Source: Crotophaga sulcirostris
Lineage: Eukaryota; Chordata; Aves; Cuculiformes; Crotophagidae
DNA: 64,000 bases
Direction of reading: 5' to 3'
Assembly (NCBI GenBank): GCA_013397455.1
Contig: VYZB01000238.1
Span: forward strand, 667,319-731,318
Below are positions 51,021 through 63,897 of this stretch, piece after piece. Made by a program: the position numbers and the translations under genes. Within the stretch, counting starts at the first letter, position 1; every line of letters begins with the position of its first letter. Under the pieces are notes generated by a model, which made no database searches, was not told where the DNA came from, and saw only the letters and a list, made by a program, of their open reading frames with translations.

Positions 51021-54000
51021 CTCGGATATGACTGTGGAGAAATTACTGTGAAGTAGAAGAACGAGGATGATTCAGCAGGACATCCTTGCCCAGTATGACT
51101 ATGCCTGCATGAATTTTATGTATTCTATTTTTATATAGGATAATGTCAGGTTGCTTTTCCCGAGGACCAATAAAATGCTCTTTGTTCTGGAATTGTGCTT
51201 ACAGGTAGAGTACCAATGACAAGAGACTGGGTATTGTTATGCTTTAAATGATGGTTGATAGGCCTGTACCAGATGAGTCTGTGGCATCAGTTCCTCAGTT
51301 CAAGTCTACATTTTTGAGCATTGCAAAGAAAAAACTCCAGAGCCTGTATTTAAATTTACCCTTCAACAGCTTTAGGCAAACTGGTGGAGCAGTGTGGGCC
51401 AACATGCAATTCTTCTAGCTATGAACAAATTATTATTTGCTTGCAAGATACTATTTCAGAGGGCATTTACCCAGCATGTTTAATTAATATTTTTAGTTTC
51501 ATTAAAATATTTATACTGTACACCTGCATTGCCTTTGTCAATACTGTTAATCACTGCTTTAGGTCATTGCTTTTCCAAATTAATCAAGTATTTGTATCAT
51601 CATGCGTCTAACAAAAACTGTGGCAATAACCATTTTGTGAGAAAAATAATTTGGAGGTGCTGAGCTTTTTGCTGTTATTGAAAAGGCCTGGCCTCATGAA
51701 TTCTTTGGTTGGAATTTTGCTTCCAGAAATACCTGTGAGGATTATTTCACAGGTTCATTTTCTAGTTCTCAGATGTCTAATTGCCTAATTTGTAGATGTG
51801 ATCAGGTAGTTAGTGTTCTAAGTACCATAAAGGGCAACCACAATTATTTCCTGAAGCAAATTTGCACGCAAAAAAAGGAAGGCTATTTTTCAAAAACAGA
51901 CTAGAAATGTGTTTTTAATTGTAGATAAAAGCATCCTCAGCAGCACTAAAATACAGCCAGAGGTGTCATGCCCAAAGTGGCAAAGGCTAGGTTCATAACT
52001 GTTGGATACTGGCTACGTTTAGTGAAGCTGTACATGGTACATGGTGACAAGTACTACGTTATGCTTGGAGTTATCAAATCTCTTCTTAATTGTTATGAAC
52101 GTATTATCAAACCTAAAAAAATAGTTGGGCAAATGCATTTAATATCTGTTTGCCTATTCGTACTTCACAGCATGGTGTCTCTTGCATGTGTATTGTGTAC
52201 ACATGTAATACAAGTGAAGCCTCCCCTTCTTCTAACTACATGAGGTATGAAGACAAAAAGTCTGGTACTAATGCCAGTCTGAGTTATTCCCTTTCAACTT
52301 CTGGCAATTTCAATACCAGGGCTCTGGTCTGTCATCCTCAGGTCTTTATCTTTGGCAGATTAAAAGAATAAAAGGCAAACAGCATGCAAGATAGACATAA
52401 ATAGTCACATATGTCAGCTATATAGTCCTATACATACATACATAGTAAGATATCCTACAGAATATTTGGGCTGTACACAGCACAATGCCTTACACTGACA
52501 TCAAGATTCCTTAAAAATATGAGGTTTGGCTATGGAAGCTGATTAGTGACCCTGCTGGCAGCACCTACAACAACGCTGGTAGACCTCAGCATTGCTGTTC
52601 TTCAGTTTTCTGATGATTTATTCCAACTTATAAAAATGTTTTTAAATAGTGAGTACAGCATGTTGGAATCCTCAAGTAGTATAAAATGTAATAACTCGGT
52701 GTAGCTATTGCAGCTTGCTGCAGCTAAGAAATCTTGTGCAAATCCTTCTCTTAACTCCACTCACTTACAACCTGGCTTCTTCCCCTAGAGCTTAGCACCC
52801 TTGCATAAGAGAAGGTCACACTAACACAGATCCCTAGATTCTCCGAAAACATTAGACCCTGTGTGTAAAATCTTTCCATAGGAATAAAAGTTTACAACAG
52901 ATAAAAGGCATTTTGCCTGGTTTTGCCTTGGATAGTAATGAAGGAAAATCACAAAATCAACGTTCTTGAGCGCAGAGGCAAAGCCTTCTTTAATTCCTAT
53001 TTCTTTAACTGAAAGTCCCATCTGTGGAATGCTGGAACTGGGAAACTGAAAATCTGACTCAATGTAAAGCACTTAAATTGTCATTAGATGTAAAAGTGAA
53101 AGGTATCTCTACTACACTTCCTGTCCTGGAACTTTAAATGGAACATATGGCACAAGTGGGTGGAGAGCCTGGATGTGAAAATACAGATACAGTTCTCTTT
53201 CCAGAAAAACTATGAAGAGTAACTTACTGATCAAATGAAGTTGGAAACTCACAGCACACCAGATATGGTCAAGGAATGTCAGAGTTTTAGCAACTGCTGA
53301 TTAGTTACAGAGACCTAAATTTGCTTACAGTTGTTGGTTATCTGGCACCCGTTAGGGTTAAACCTATTATAAAGGATCGACTCATCTCTACCAAAAGGGA
53401 AGGAAACAAAGAGAAACCGGAAAATAGTATCCGGACTCTTAGTGGTAGCTGCCTTTCCAGCTGGTATTATTAAGGGACAGAAGTACGCTGCAGGGTTGAG
53501 TACCTAAGATAGGAATGCTATCTGAATACTCCTTGAGTGATATTAGTGTGCAGAGTTTGCTGGGTGACGATGCTTGAACCAGTTTTGTGTTATTTCCTTT
53601 TCCCCTTAACCATGGACACTAATAGCAGAAATATTCTGCCTTGTCGCTCTTATATAAGAGTTCTCCTCCTACACCAACGTTTTAGTCAGAGGGCAGGTCA
53701 GTGGGCAAAACACACTCATGACTGTTTCCTTTGCTTCAGAAACACTTGCCAAATTGCAATGGCAAAAGTTTTGCATTTGCCTGTTGGGCTGAGTGGTCTG
53801 GAGACTCTGGAAACAAGCCAGCAAAGAGTGGGACAGTCCTGCTGACTACATGGAACTCGTGACCAGCCTGTGAGCATTGTCTTCAGGACTGCTCAGTACA
53901 ACTTCCCACATGAGTAACATCTTAAACAGCAGATAGCTGCACTGACTCTCCATTTAAATATGCAAGTATAAACTCAGAATCCTGTGAGTTTATAATCATA

Positions 54001-54202
54001 AACTCTGAGGTTTCCTCTGGAGTTTTGTCTTTTTTATGCCTCTGATTTTCTCCATCCCTCCTTTGAGCTCCTCTCCCTCATTCTGCTTCCTTAGTGCCAC
54101 AGAACCACAAGAGTCTCGATTGTGAAAGACTTTGCCTCATCTAGTCCTCTGATTGCAGGAAAGCCCACTGACTTCAAACACATTTTTTAATAATTCAATG
54201 TA
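51021..54202. other. non-coding stretch, nothing firmly recognised
   Basis: May include the decayed 5' continuation of the neighbouring CR1 copy up to about 51.25 kb. A (CATA)n run lies at 52431-52445. The 91-codon plus frame at 51968-52243 and the 102-codon plus frame at 53537-53845 have no recognisable domain. Confidence 0.45.
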
Positions 54203-54420
54203 ATCTCTTGCTTTTTCTTACCTTCTCTGGTTTTGCTCCACTTTTCCTTTCTTTTATGTTGCACAGTAGATTACAGCCTATCTTTCTTTCCATTTGTCCG
54301 TGGTGTCTGCTTCCTCTTTCCTTTTCACCCACCCTGTCTCTTTTTCTTTCTGTGATGCCTATTCTGTCCTACCTCTGCATTTTCTCGTTTCCTCTTTCTC
54401 ATACTACATCTCACCCCATC
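54203..54420. repeat. pyrimidine-rich low-complexity stretch
   Basis: Strong C+T bias on the plus strand over about 220 bp, with many CTTTC, TTTCC and CTCTT words but no fixed unit. A weaker bias continues on both sides (54.0-54.1 and 54.55-54.72 kb). The serine/phenylalanine/leucine-rich plus-strand frames here come from this composition. Confidence 0.55.
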
Positions 54421-57378
54421 TTCACAACCGAGGGATAGGTATCCTAATCAAAGACACAAAGGAAAGAGAAGCTTGTGTCTCTGCAATCCCAAGTATGACA
54501 CTGACTACTTCATACATTATCCTCAGGTTTTTAACTCTCTAAAGAGTATGAATCTTTCTTTACCTGCCCTTTCAGCCTCTCTTGCTTTGAAAGAATGTTC
54601 TTGTTTGTCACTTATCTTTTTGTGTATGCTCAGTCCCACTGTCTGTGGGCTTTTCTGACCTGTCCATAATCACTATTACAGATGCTTTTTCTTACTCTAA
54701 CTCTTCTCAACCAGATTTTTTCCAATTTCTGAGAAGAAACATAGGGTCTAAAGAAAAAGCAGAACAATGAAACAAGGTGTTGGGAAAAGCTTTTAAAAAT
54801 AAGAAGGTAAGGCAGAAACGGACAGGACTTGTGAACAGGAGGTTTCCTAGGAGGGAAGCACGTCTGACTCCTAAACTAGCTGAGGCAGATGAGAAGTCAC
54901 TGCCAAGAAGAAAATGACTCCATAGACCATAAGAGAACAAATCATGTGATTTTGCTCTTTCCTTGTCAACATAAGAAGAAACTGAGGCAAGGAAATGTGC
55001 GGATGCTCATTATTTTGCCTAGGTCTCTATAAGCTAGGGCATCTTAAGACGCCTTGTATATCTGTTTTCCTTCACAGAGCATACATCTAAGAGCGAAAGC
55101 AAATGTTGTACTGCTGTCAGGATTGGCCCTCTGGGACAATATGAACCTGAGACAGAGTGATCAGTGGCTGCAGAGGCCATCTGGCTTCCCATCTGTGAAA
55201 AGTCACAGCTGTAACAGTGGCAGAGACTCAGTCAGACCTTGAGAAATACTGTTGTGGATAATTTCCTAGACTGAGAAAGCATGGGAGTGCCTGTACTGGG
55301 GCATCAACACAGCAACCTGGCGTGCCTCTAGGTGAGCATTTGGGATGCGTGGGTTGAATTCCACCAGAGCAGCAAAAGGCAGTGGGGAAATTAAGCAGCT
55401 AAACTTCCTGTGATTTAAGCTCAAATCCAATTTCATTTCAGTTCAGGTGTCTCAATACAATGGGGTTTCCAGTATGGCCCTGCGGAGTCTGCTCTACCAC
55501 CTAATATATTTTGATTTTTTTAAAATATTCATGATAGGCAATTTAAAGTTTTCCTTTTTTCAGTTTTTCCTATTATATCCACTTTATCTCTTAGTTTTTA
55601 TTGAGTCCTCGTTCATCTTTACATTTAACGTGCCAAAAGCGCCGAATCTCTGCTAACAGCTTTTATAGAATAAAGCCAAGTATTCTGATACTGTTCTACA
55701 TACTAACTCTAAAGCCTCTGATGTCAAAAAAAGCCTTTAATTACAAAAACCTTTTAATCGTGAACTTCATTACTGTGAAAAAAATATCAACAGCAGCAAA
55801 AGGAAAAAAACCCAAATCCTAGTATAGTTAATAAATCATTATATCTTGGCTACTGCATTTTATAGGATACTTTAAAAAGAACATATTTTTCTATTATTTG
55901 TTACTTCTTCTAGAAAAAATGCTGAAGAAACAAATGAAACTCCATAGCCACATCAATATCTACTATAATCAATCATTAGACACTTTTATGAAAGTGAATT
56001 TTCAGCCCTGCTCATTTAATGTGCAAAAATCCTTTCTCGGGAAGAAAGTAGTGAAAAATCACTGAAAGAAAGTACTGAAAACCAGCTTTATGTCCATTGG
56101 GGATTTTCTGCATTCATTTTACAACTCATTACTACTAGTGCATCTATTACTGTTGCTACACTAATTTTTGATATTTAAAAAGAAAATTTTTAAAAGCCAT
56201 AAATTCAGTTACTGCTATGTAGAGAAGTTGATTTTAACTGCAACAGGCTATGAGAATTCAGGAATACTTCTACTGTCTGACCTACAAATGCCTCTTGCAA
56301 AACCATGAAAAACTGGGAAGCCCAAGTGAAGGGAAAGGTTTTTCATGTAAAAGAGCTTGTCATCTTCAATTGAAATACAAAAACATTTTGCAACCCAACC
56401 TAAGAGACAAATGCACTAAAATCAAAGTTTTGGACTTTAGCTGAACAAACAGCTTTTATTGCTTAGCTCTGCTAACTGCATCCTAGCCCTAAAGAGCAAT
56501 TTTAGTAGTAATAGCAAACTGACAAGTCTACATCATCACCTCATGACTACTCACAAATCTCCACTGACCACCACAGAAGGCAATGTTAATAAAGGTCAAA
56601 ATTACCATCTATCTGCATAATCTCCTGGAAGAACCATGTTGTAAAGGATCAACCTGTCTAATTGTTTAATGTATTTGTAAAAATCTGATTAACCCATACT
56701 AAAGTCACAGAAAACACTTCTACAGATTTTAAAGACTTGAGTCCAGCCTGAGAGATGAAGGTACAATAGGTTCTTTATCAAATATTTTAGTTTGATATTA
56801 AATTATTTCCATTCCTTTAAAGAGTACATTAGTTGACTTATTAAATCGACTAGTTACTCATTTAAAATTACTTCCTTGGTTTGTGGTACTAGGAAATGAC
56901 TCTTTAACAAGTATTCTTCAAAGTGTATCACTGCTCATTTGCTTGGTAAGATAAGTTGATGCCTTTTAAAGCAGCCTATCAACTTGCAATTTTTAAAATA
57001 AAAATCAAGGCAGCAATTAGCACTATAAGCATGAAAACAAGTAAAAGACAGGATTGTTGAATTCTAATTACCTACCCAAGCTTAACTCTTCTCATTAACC
57101 CCACCAAACATTTACCTTTCATATTTGTTTTGTAAAGTGCTTTATTATCATTATTTTCCGGAAAGAGATTAGTTGCCACAAAGCTTCCTTTTCAAGAAAA
57201 CTAGCGTAAATGTCAGTGAAGTTAATGGAAAAGTAACAGGGAGCTGAACGCCACATGTAGGATACGCCACATTAAATGCAGCCTGAGCTGCATGCACAGA
57301 AAGTGAGATTCTTTGCCAAATCATTAAACATTGCTCTTAGCGCATTCCATACATTTTGTATATTTTGTACATAGCACT
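54421..57378. other. non-coding stretch, nothing recognised
   Basis: AT-rich unique-looking sequence with only short frames. No transposable-element relic was recognised. Confidence 0.5.
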
Positions 57379-57415
57379 CCATAATATTTATTCCATATAT
57401 ATTATTCCATAATTT
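57379..57415. repeat. 14-bp AT-rich tandem repeat
   Basis: Two and a half units of 14 bp: CCATAATATTTATT, CCATATATATTATT, then CCATAATTT. Short and decayed. Confidence 0.75.
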
Positions 57416-58267
57416 AAGGATTTGTATCACATCATTTTCTATTCACAGATACATTTTCGTTACTAAGGACATAGAAGTAACTCTTGATCAATGCTGTTGC
57501 ATTGTGTGAGATTTCAGGAGCAAGATGTACCCTTTTTTTTTTTTTTTGCAAAGAAATGTGAAATTAAGCAACTTTGCTACCATCACCACTGATGTCTTTC
57601 TTGCAACCTACAAGCTGAACTTGACCCATGGACAACTCGGTCTCCAGACCTGAGCGTATTCCCCATATAGTCAGGCATAAACAGGAGCTGCCACAGTGAT
57701 TCCAGACCAAACATAATCCATTAGTTGAAATGGACTCAGAGAGGTTGGCCAGCTCTCTTCAAATGATAGCATGGTACCCATTTACAATTCAAAGACAAGC
57801 TATTATTGACGATGAAGTAAAATCACAATTCAAAAGAGAAAAGAAAGCAAGTGATTTCAATGAGGTAGTTAAAATTTTGTCCCCACTGATGTCTGCCAGA
57901 GCTAGAATGAAATGGAACTTACTAAAAATATGTTTCAGTATTAGGAGTTACTACTGCAGTGTCTCTAAAGGAAAGGTTGTCACTAAAATTCTGGCTGTGA
58001 GAACAAAAGACACAAGAAGAGATAAAGTTGATTGACCTTAAGTAAGCATTTGCATATTTTCCAAGCTTTGGGAAATAGCATATGGTGGGGGTTTGGGTTG
58101 TTTCAGGTTTGCGTTTGTTTTTTTAAAAATAATATAACCTGAATTTTGACTCTCTCAGGCTTAAAAAACATTAGGATTGAAAAGCTTTAACTGCAATATT
58201 AGTTTCTATACAACTGAGTGTTTTCTATTTCCATACAATTTAATTTTACGTACAATTTAATATTTGT
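57416..58267. other. non-coding stretch with a T15 run and an unassigned frame
   Basis: A run of 15 T lies at 57533-57547. A plus-strand frame starts with a true ATG in a fair context (G at -3, G at +4) and runs 101 codons at 57730-58035. It is lysine/arginine-rich, especially in the second half, and has no domain, signal peptide or membrane segment I recognise. Chance is the most likely explanation. Confidence 0.4.
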
Positions 58268-58290
58268 TAATAATAAATATTTTATTATTA
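58268..58290. repeat. perfect AT-only hairpin, 10-bp arms
   Basis: TAATAATAAA and TTTATTATTA are exact reverse complements separated by TAT. Lies in a 60-bp AT-only patch, so it may be a by-product of composition. Confidence 0.8.
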
Positions 58291-59077
58291 TCTATAATAA
58301 AAGGTTCATGCTTTGGAATTCCTTTGGTTTAAAAATATGTCTGCCTGCCTGTGTATGTTATGCATGCAGAAGAATTACCTAAACACAGGCATTTCTAAGG
58401 ACTCCACAAGCCACATATTGGTCAATCTGTTCTTTCTCAGATGACATCCAAGTCACACAAAGACTATCTCTTTCCCACTTCTCATTTGCCATTTAATTCT
58501 GACCAAATCAGATCTGACTAATCCCTACATGACTCCTCACCACAGCCACTCACATCCTCATGACATCTCCTTCAAACAAATGAAGGCATTATTCAGGTGT
58601 TACTAAATGACTGCAGGCTCTTAGGTATTTTTGTAACTTCCATAAATATACAACACACTCATCGGCCACAGAGGTTTTATGTATGTAACATCTGAAGAAT
58701 ATTTAACGGAACAAATACTAAAATGTATCCCCTCTAGCCTCTGGAAGTACTGTTCACCAAGGCTAATGGAATAAAATACTCATTTAAGAAAGAGAAGCAG
58801 CTAAGGAGAGGCTGAAAAAAATCAAACCCAGAATATGCGACTAATCTCAATTTTTTAACATTTAAACTTTTGAGGGAACATGTTTGTTTCCAACAGAGAA
58901 GCTTGCATCTGCATAAGCTGCAGGAAAGTCGGTTTCTCTTTTAGCAGAGATGTTACGGTGCCCAAAATGAAATAGAAGCTACTTAGTTGGAGCCTGTGAG
59001 TTAAGCACTCCCAGCTGCAGGAAGCCTCAACTCACAGCACGGCTGTGGCAGAGATGTGGGTATGGTGGATTCCAGCC
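58291..59077. other. non-coding stretch, nothing recognised
   Basis: Unique-looking sequence without a notable frame or repeat. Confidence 0.5.
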
Positions 59078-59132
59078 TACACCAGTCATCATTGTCATTT
59101 ACACTAAGACTTTTCACATTGTTGCTGGTGTA
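59078..59132. repeat. imperfect hairpin, possible MITE relic
   Basis: The arm starting TACACCAG (59078) pairs with the arm ending CTGGTGTA (59132). With a single bulged base, about 15 of 17 further positions pair, leaving a loop of about 20 nt. The CTGGTGTAA wording resembles the palindromic relics at 24.75 and 25.4 kb. It could be the core of another such MITE, a miRNA-like hairpin, or chance. Confidence 0.35.
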
Positions 59133-62100
59133 ATAATTCCAGGTACAGTTACTGTGAAACTGAGACTAAAATAACCACACACATCATGGTTAAAATATGG
59201 CTCTTTGCATATATAGGTGAATGACTTTGTAACAGCTGCAAGCAGGATTTTGGATGCTTCGGATGTGTGCACGGACCAGGAATGCGAAGGGTGTGTGTGT
59301 GTCTGGATTTATCCATTGACAATCATAGATTTTCTAGGTACCTGATAGAAGCAACAGGTTTTCTTTTTACTTTCTTTGTCCTTTCTGGAAACCAAAAACC
59401 TCAGCAGGCACTACTTGTTGGTATCTGTTCATTTCCACACAGAACTGAAGGATTTACTCTTTTATCTACAAGGCCTAGGGAAAGCAGTGCTTAGTAGGGT
59501 AAATATTTCCAAGAGCACCATTCCCATATATCAGGTTTGCTAAGGTAAAAGAGTTGCTTACAGCAACCTGCAGCTATCTGGAATAGCTGGCCCAGGGTGG
59601 AAAAAAGGAAAACATGATAGGTAACAGGGAGAAGAGGAATCAAACCAGAATCTTACAACTAGACCTGTCATTTCTTTATGGCATGGTTTTATATTTGGAT
59701 GACATAGGCAACTCAAGGGCTGATCACCTGTCATTTTGAGTCATCAGTCAATGAGGAAAAGTGGTTAATAGGTCAGTTATACACCTACCCTAGCTGGCTG
59801 AGTATTGCCCACAGAGCCTGCAAATAGTCCACATCCCTGAAAAGATGTCAGTACCCCTGAACAACCCTAAAAACTACTTCTGTCTACTACACTTACCTTT
59901 ATACAACCTTAATTTCCAAGTACCTGAAGAAACTGTACCGGGCCAGAGTTACTAAAAATGCCTAAAGTTCAAAAAAAAGGTTACACAAGAAATCTCACTA
60001 AAATGGTCTGCACAAAAAATTCCACTCCCTGGAAGGACTGCTCTACCTCTTCTTCTTTTAGCTCATCAAAATGAAGAGCAAACTCACACTGGATGCTTCC
60101 TAAGGATGGATAAATCAACAGTCAGCAACCCCTTCCAGCCAGCCCTGCTGCCCAGGAAAAGCTCTATTTGTTGTTCTTACTCCAATACCAGTTGTGAGAA
60201 ACATTTCTGCTGCCTCAGGAGCAGCAAACAGAAAATTCCTGCATGAAACTCAGTGCATATGACGCCATTAACAGGCGATGGCTGGGCACAGAGGATGTAA
60301 TCATTAAAACTCCAGGAAGTGGAGAGTCCCTGTCCAAACTTTGAATTGCTAGGAAAAAAAACTGAGACAAATCCTAGGGGAAATATTTCTGAGAAATTAA
60401 GAAATAGCACCCGTGGGAAACTAAAGAAGAAAGGAAATTTGGAAAGCATTTAAGAGTTAGAACAACTGGCCCACACAGAAACCCCTCCTGTCATTATCAG
60501 GAGAGGGAAATGAGAATAAGACAAAGATGCCTGAAGAACACAAATGCAATTAAATAAGGCAAAACCTACCATGACTTATCAACTTTATCAACTGATATGT
60601 CCATAACTATGGATCCTGTCTTGAGGTCTGGTATGGGAAGAAGCTGAAGAACATAGAGAGAGGAAAGATCCACCAGGATATGCTATTGATTTAATATAGT
60701 CTCCATAAACTTAGTACTCCTTTCTTTTTGGTAAAGATGTCCTGGGAGGGAAGTGGGGGCATGAGAGGTTGGGAGGGGAGAAGATCACTGTCACAGGGAT
60801 AGAAAGTGGTTGCACGGTAGCAGTTCCCGGTCTGAAGCAAACCGGGAAACCAGCAAACCAGAGTTCCACCATGAACTCTGCACAGAGCCTTGAACTGAAG
60901 CCAAAGCAGGGGAAGGGACAGACTTCCACCTCTGTTAGCAGCCAGAAAGAAGCATAAGAAGCGTGCACCCAGAGCTGCTATGATTCATAACCTTACCCAG
61001 CCATGTGCTCTAGGAAGAACAAGGACTTCAGATACAGAACACAAAAGGATGGGCACAGAAACTATGTGCTTGTTGGACACTCAGTCCTGCATCTCTTGTC
61101 TTGTTTACACTCAAATATTTCACGGAGGAATTAAAAATCTGCCTGCTTGGTGAGGACCTAAGGCAGACATTCCTGAACCTCAAGGAGCGTCATGACTCCT
61201 TCAAGTGGGGTTTATGAGCCCCACTAAGAAGCAGAAGTGAAAGAAGAACCATAAATCCAAAAGTGAAGCTGAAAGTAGGAAACATCATCAAAAAGATTTG
61301 GGAACTTCTGGCATCAAAGGTAAGATTATTCCTGACTAAATCCTTTCATTCCAACAGTGAATGCAATTCCACTGAAGTTCATCAGGAATGATTGCTGCCT
61401 ACAATTTGACGAACCTTTTGCAAGAAAACCATCGCAGCTGTCAGCTACAGCTGAATCACACTTTCAACAACACCCTGGAGGAATCAGTAGTGTATTTTTT
61501 CAATAATAGTTGTACCTTCAGGATCTGTGTTGTTCGGAAGCAACACACAAGTCAGTTTGTCTTTCTGACAAACACAGCAGCTTTAAGTAGCAACTTCAGC
61601 ATTTCTGACAGAGATGTGAAAAAATAATTTCTGACAGATTCATGTATTTTTATTGCCTGTAAAATATGCTATAACCTTACAGGAAATCCTAACAACTGGT
61701 CAGCTTGAATCAACTCTGTCGGTACTGTACATAATGTGTTTGGGTTTTTTCCCCCTCTTCCCTCTCATTCTTATCAATGGGGCCATCTGCCCAAAAACCT
61801 GTTTCTTAAGAGTTTGACTGTTCATTCTGCACCTGAAGTCATAACCCTTTGCTTGCAACCTCACAATCAGTTTCTGCGGAAATGATTATAATGTCACAAA
61901 AAAAAAAGGATTAGTAAAACGGTAAGTACAAAATAAACAGATTGAGCAGATGAACTCAAAAAACAAAGAGGCTGTTTTCCTGCAACTATTCACAAAAAGA
62001 AAAAAAAAAAAAGAAAAGGAAACAAAAACTTTCTCCTAACTCTGATCTATGATATCTGTTCACACAGTGCTATCCCAGTCCAGGGACAGAATTTCCTTCA

Positions 62101-63897
62101 TGATTTCTGATCCAGGAGCAATGCTCAGAAAAGTCTACTGGTAGTGAATAAATTTGTTGTGTCTTGATAAGATACTTCTACAACACAGGACATTACATAC
62201 AAACTACTTGTGCTTTTCTTCCCTTCTCAATGTAGAAAAAAAATACTCTGTGGCTAATAATTTTCCCCTGGAAAATGATGCATTTGTCATAGTGATAATA
62301 TTAAGCTTCTCAATGGATTTTGGATCAAACTAATTAAAACTAACGCTTCATGGCTCCCACCTGCTCTGCCATCAATCAGAACAACTGCTGCTCATGCATC
62401 TTCAACCACAAGAGACTTGCAAACTCTCTCCCTTTGGCAGGTGGCATGGGTGTAGCGAGTCACAGGACAGGGTCAAGGCTGGCAGCACAGGCATTAGCCT
62501 GCAGCTGAAGCATTTGCCTGACAGGGTCTGTCGCTGAGCAAGTGCCCTTCCCAGCAGCTCACTGATAACTGCAACCTCTCTTCTCCATGACTGGCAGCAG
62601 CCATCTGAAGCAGACAGGTGGCAAAACTGTCCATTTGTTGTAGCTGGCAGGTGAGGTCAGAGCAGAGAAGGGAGGTTGTGGCTCTGCACAGCCAGCATGC
62701 CACATGCAGCTCATGCAGGCGTGAGCACTTCCACCTCACAGGCCTTGAGGGCTGTGGCCAACTGGGATCCCAGAGTCAACCATGACTTGACTGCATCCCA
62801 GATGGTTCATGGATCACCAAGTTTGATGTTCAACTGCGCCAATTCCCACTCCCCTGAAGCAATGACTAGCTTCCTCTTCCTTGTATAACAGACATAGGTA
62901 TTCGTAGATATAGCCTGTCTCTGCATGGACACAGGATAAATGAACAGTAGCAAAACAAGACCAGCATGAGGTATCTAATACCTTTATGGCTGGTCTTTTT
63001 ACAGGCACAGATCCTTGCTGTCTATTTCTCCCACTTCCCAAAGCCACAGGAAGAAGCACAGGGCGCTTGGATAGATTTTGGACCCCCAGCTCTGCCCTTC
63101 CAGGTGATACAAAAGACAGACAGATGAAATTGCCTCTTATCTTTGTTTCACAATTTAAGATTGAACAGCAGATTCTTTAAACAATGGGTAAAAATCCACT
63201 TAATAATAAGGAAAAATCTGTTCCCCCTAGAAGAAAAGAGCACATGCAGTGCTGGGATGCATCTGGTTCCCACCAAGCCTTCCAGAACCAAGGCTCTCTG
63301 TCCTTGTGCTTTGACTTACTGCTGAGCACAGTGGGCAGCTAAAGTAAAGCTGGGGCAATGCTACTCTTCATTTCAGGATTGATCTGCTACAGGAAAATCT
63401 GTAAGTCAGGACTCAAATACCTGTCATTTCACCACTGTAAATCAGGAAAAACACCAGGAAGGCTGGTCAGTTCCTCAACAAATTACTCTACTTAGCTGCT
63501 TGGCAAAAGGAGCTGCTCTACCATGCTCTGGCCATTCTCAATTCCTTTTTCTCCTTCCCCTCCCAGGAAAACAGAGAAAAAGAGAGCATGATAGCAAATT
63601 TGTTCAGGCTTATGCCAGCCCAATGCTTGATGGGGAGCAACCTGGCACACAGCTATTCTCCTTTTATGTACCAGAAGGGCTTTATATTGACTAAGTCTAA
63701 TATTTTACTAAGTACTTCCATAAAAACCTAATGGAAGATCCTTAAATCTAATGCATCCCCAATGGATCAACTAAGAATTCGTGCATATCTTGGGCCCTAT
63801 TATCAACCTACTCACCTAGACGACATTCCAAGTCATTAAAAGATTTAAGATACAAAGTGCTCTAAGTATGTTGACAGGTATAGCATAAAAATACCAA
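59133..63897. other. non-coding stretch, nothing recognised
   Basis: AT-rich unique-looking sequence with an A-rich run at 61994-62020. Overlapping frames at 60711-60968 (minus) and 62494-63059 (both strands) have no recognisable domain. Confidence 0.5.

Noticed and set aside
57533..57547. T15 run as the poly(A) tail of a minus-strand processed pseudogene
   Set aside because: No AATAAA-type signal lies next to it on the minus strand, no gene-like sequence follows toward 58 kb, and no target duplication is visible.
61994..62020. A-rich run as a retroposon tail
   Set aside because: The preceding sequence shows no recognisable LINE, SINE or gene, and the run is interrupted by G, so a simple A-rich tract is enough.
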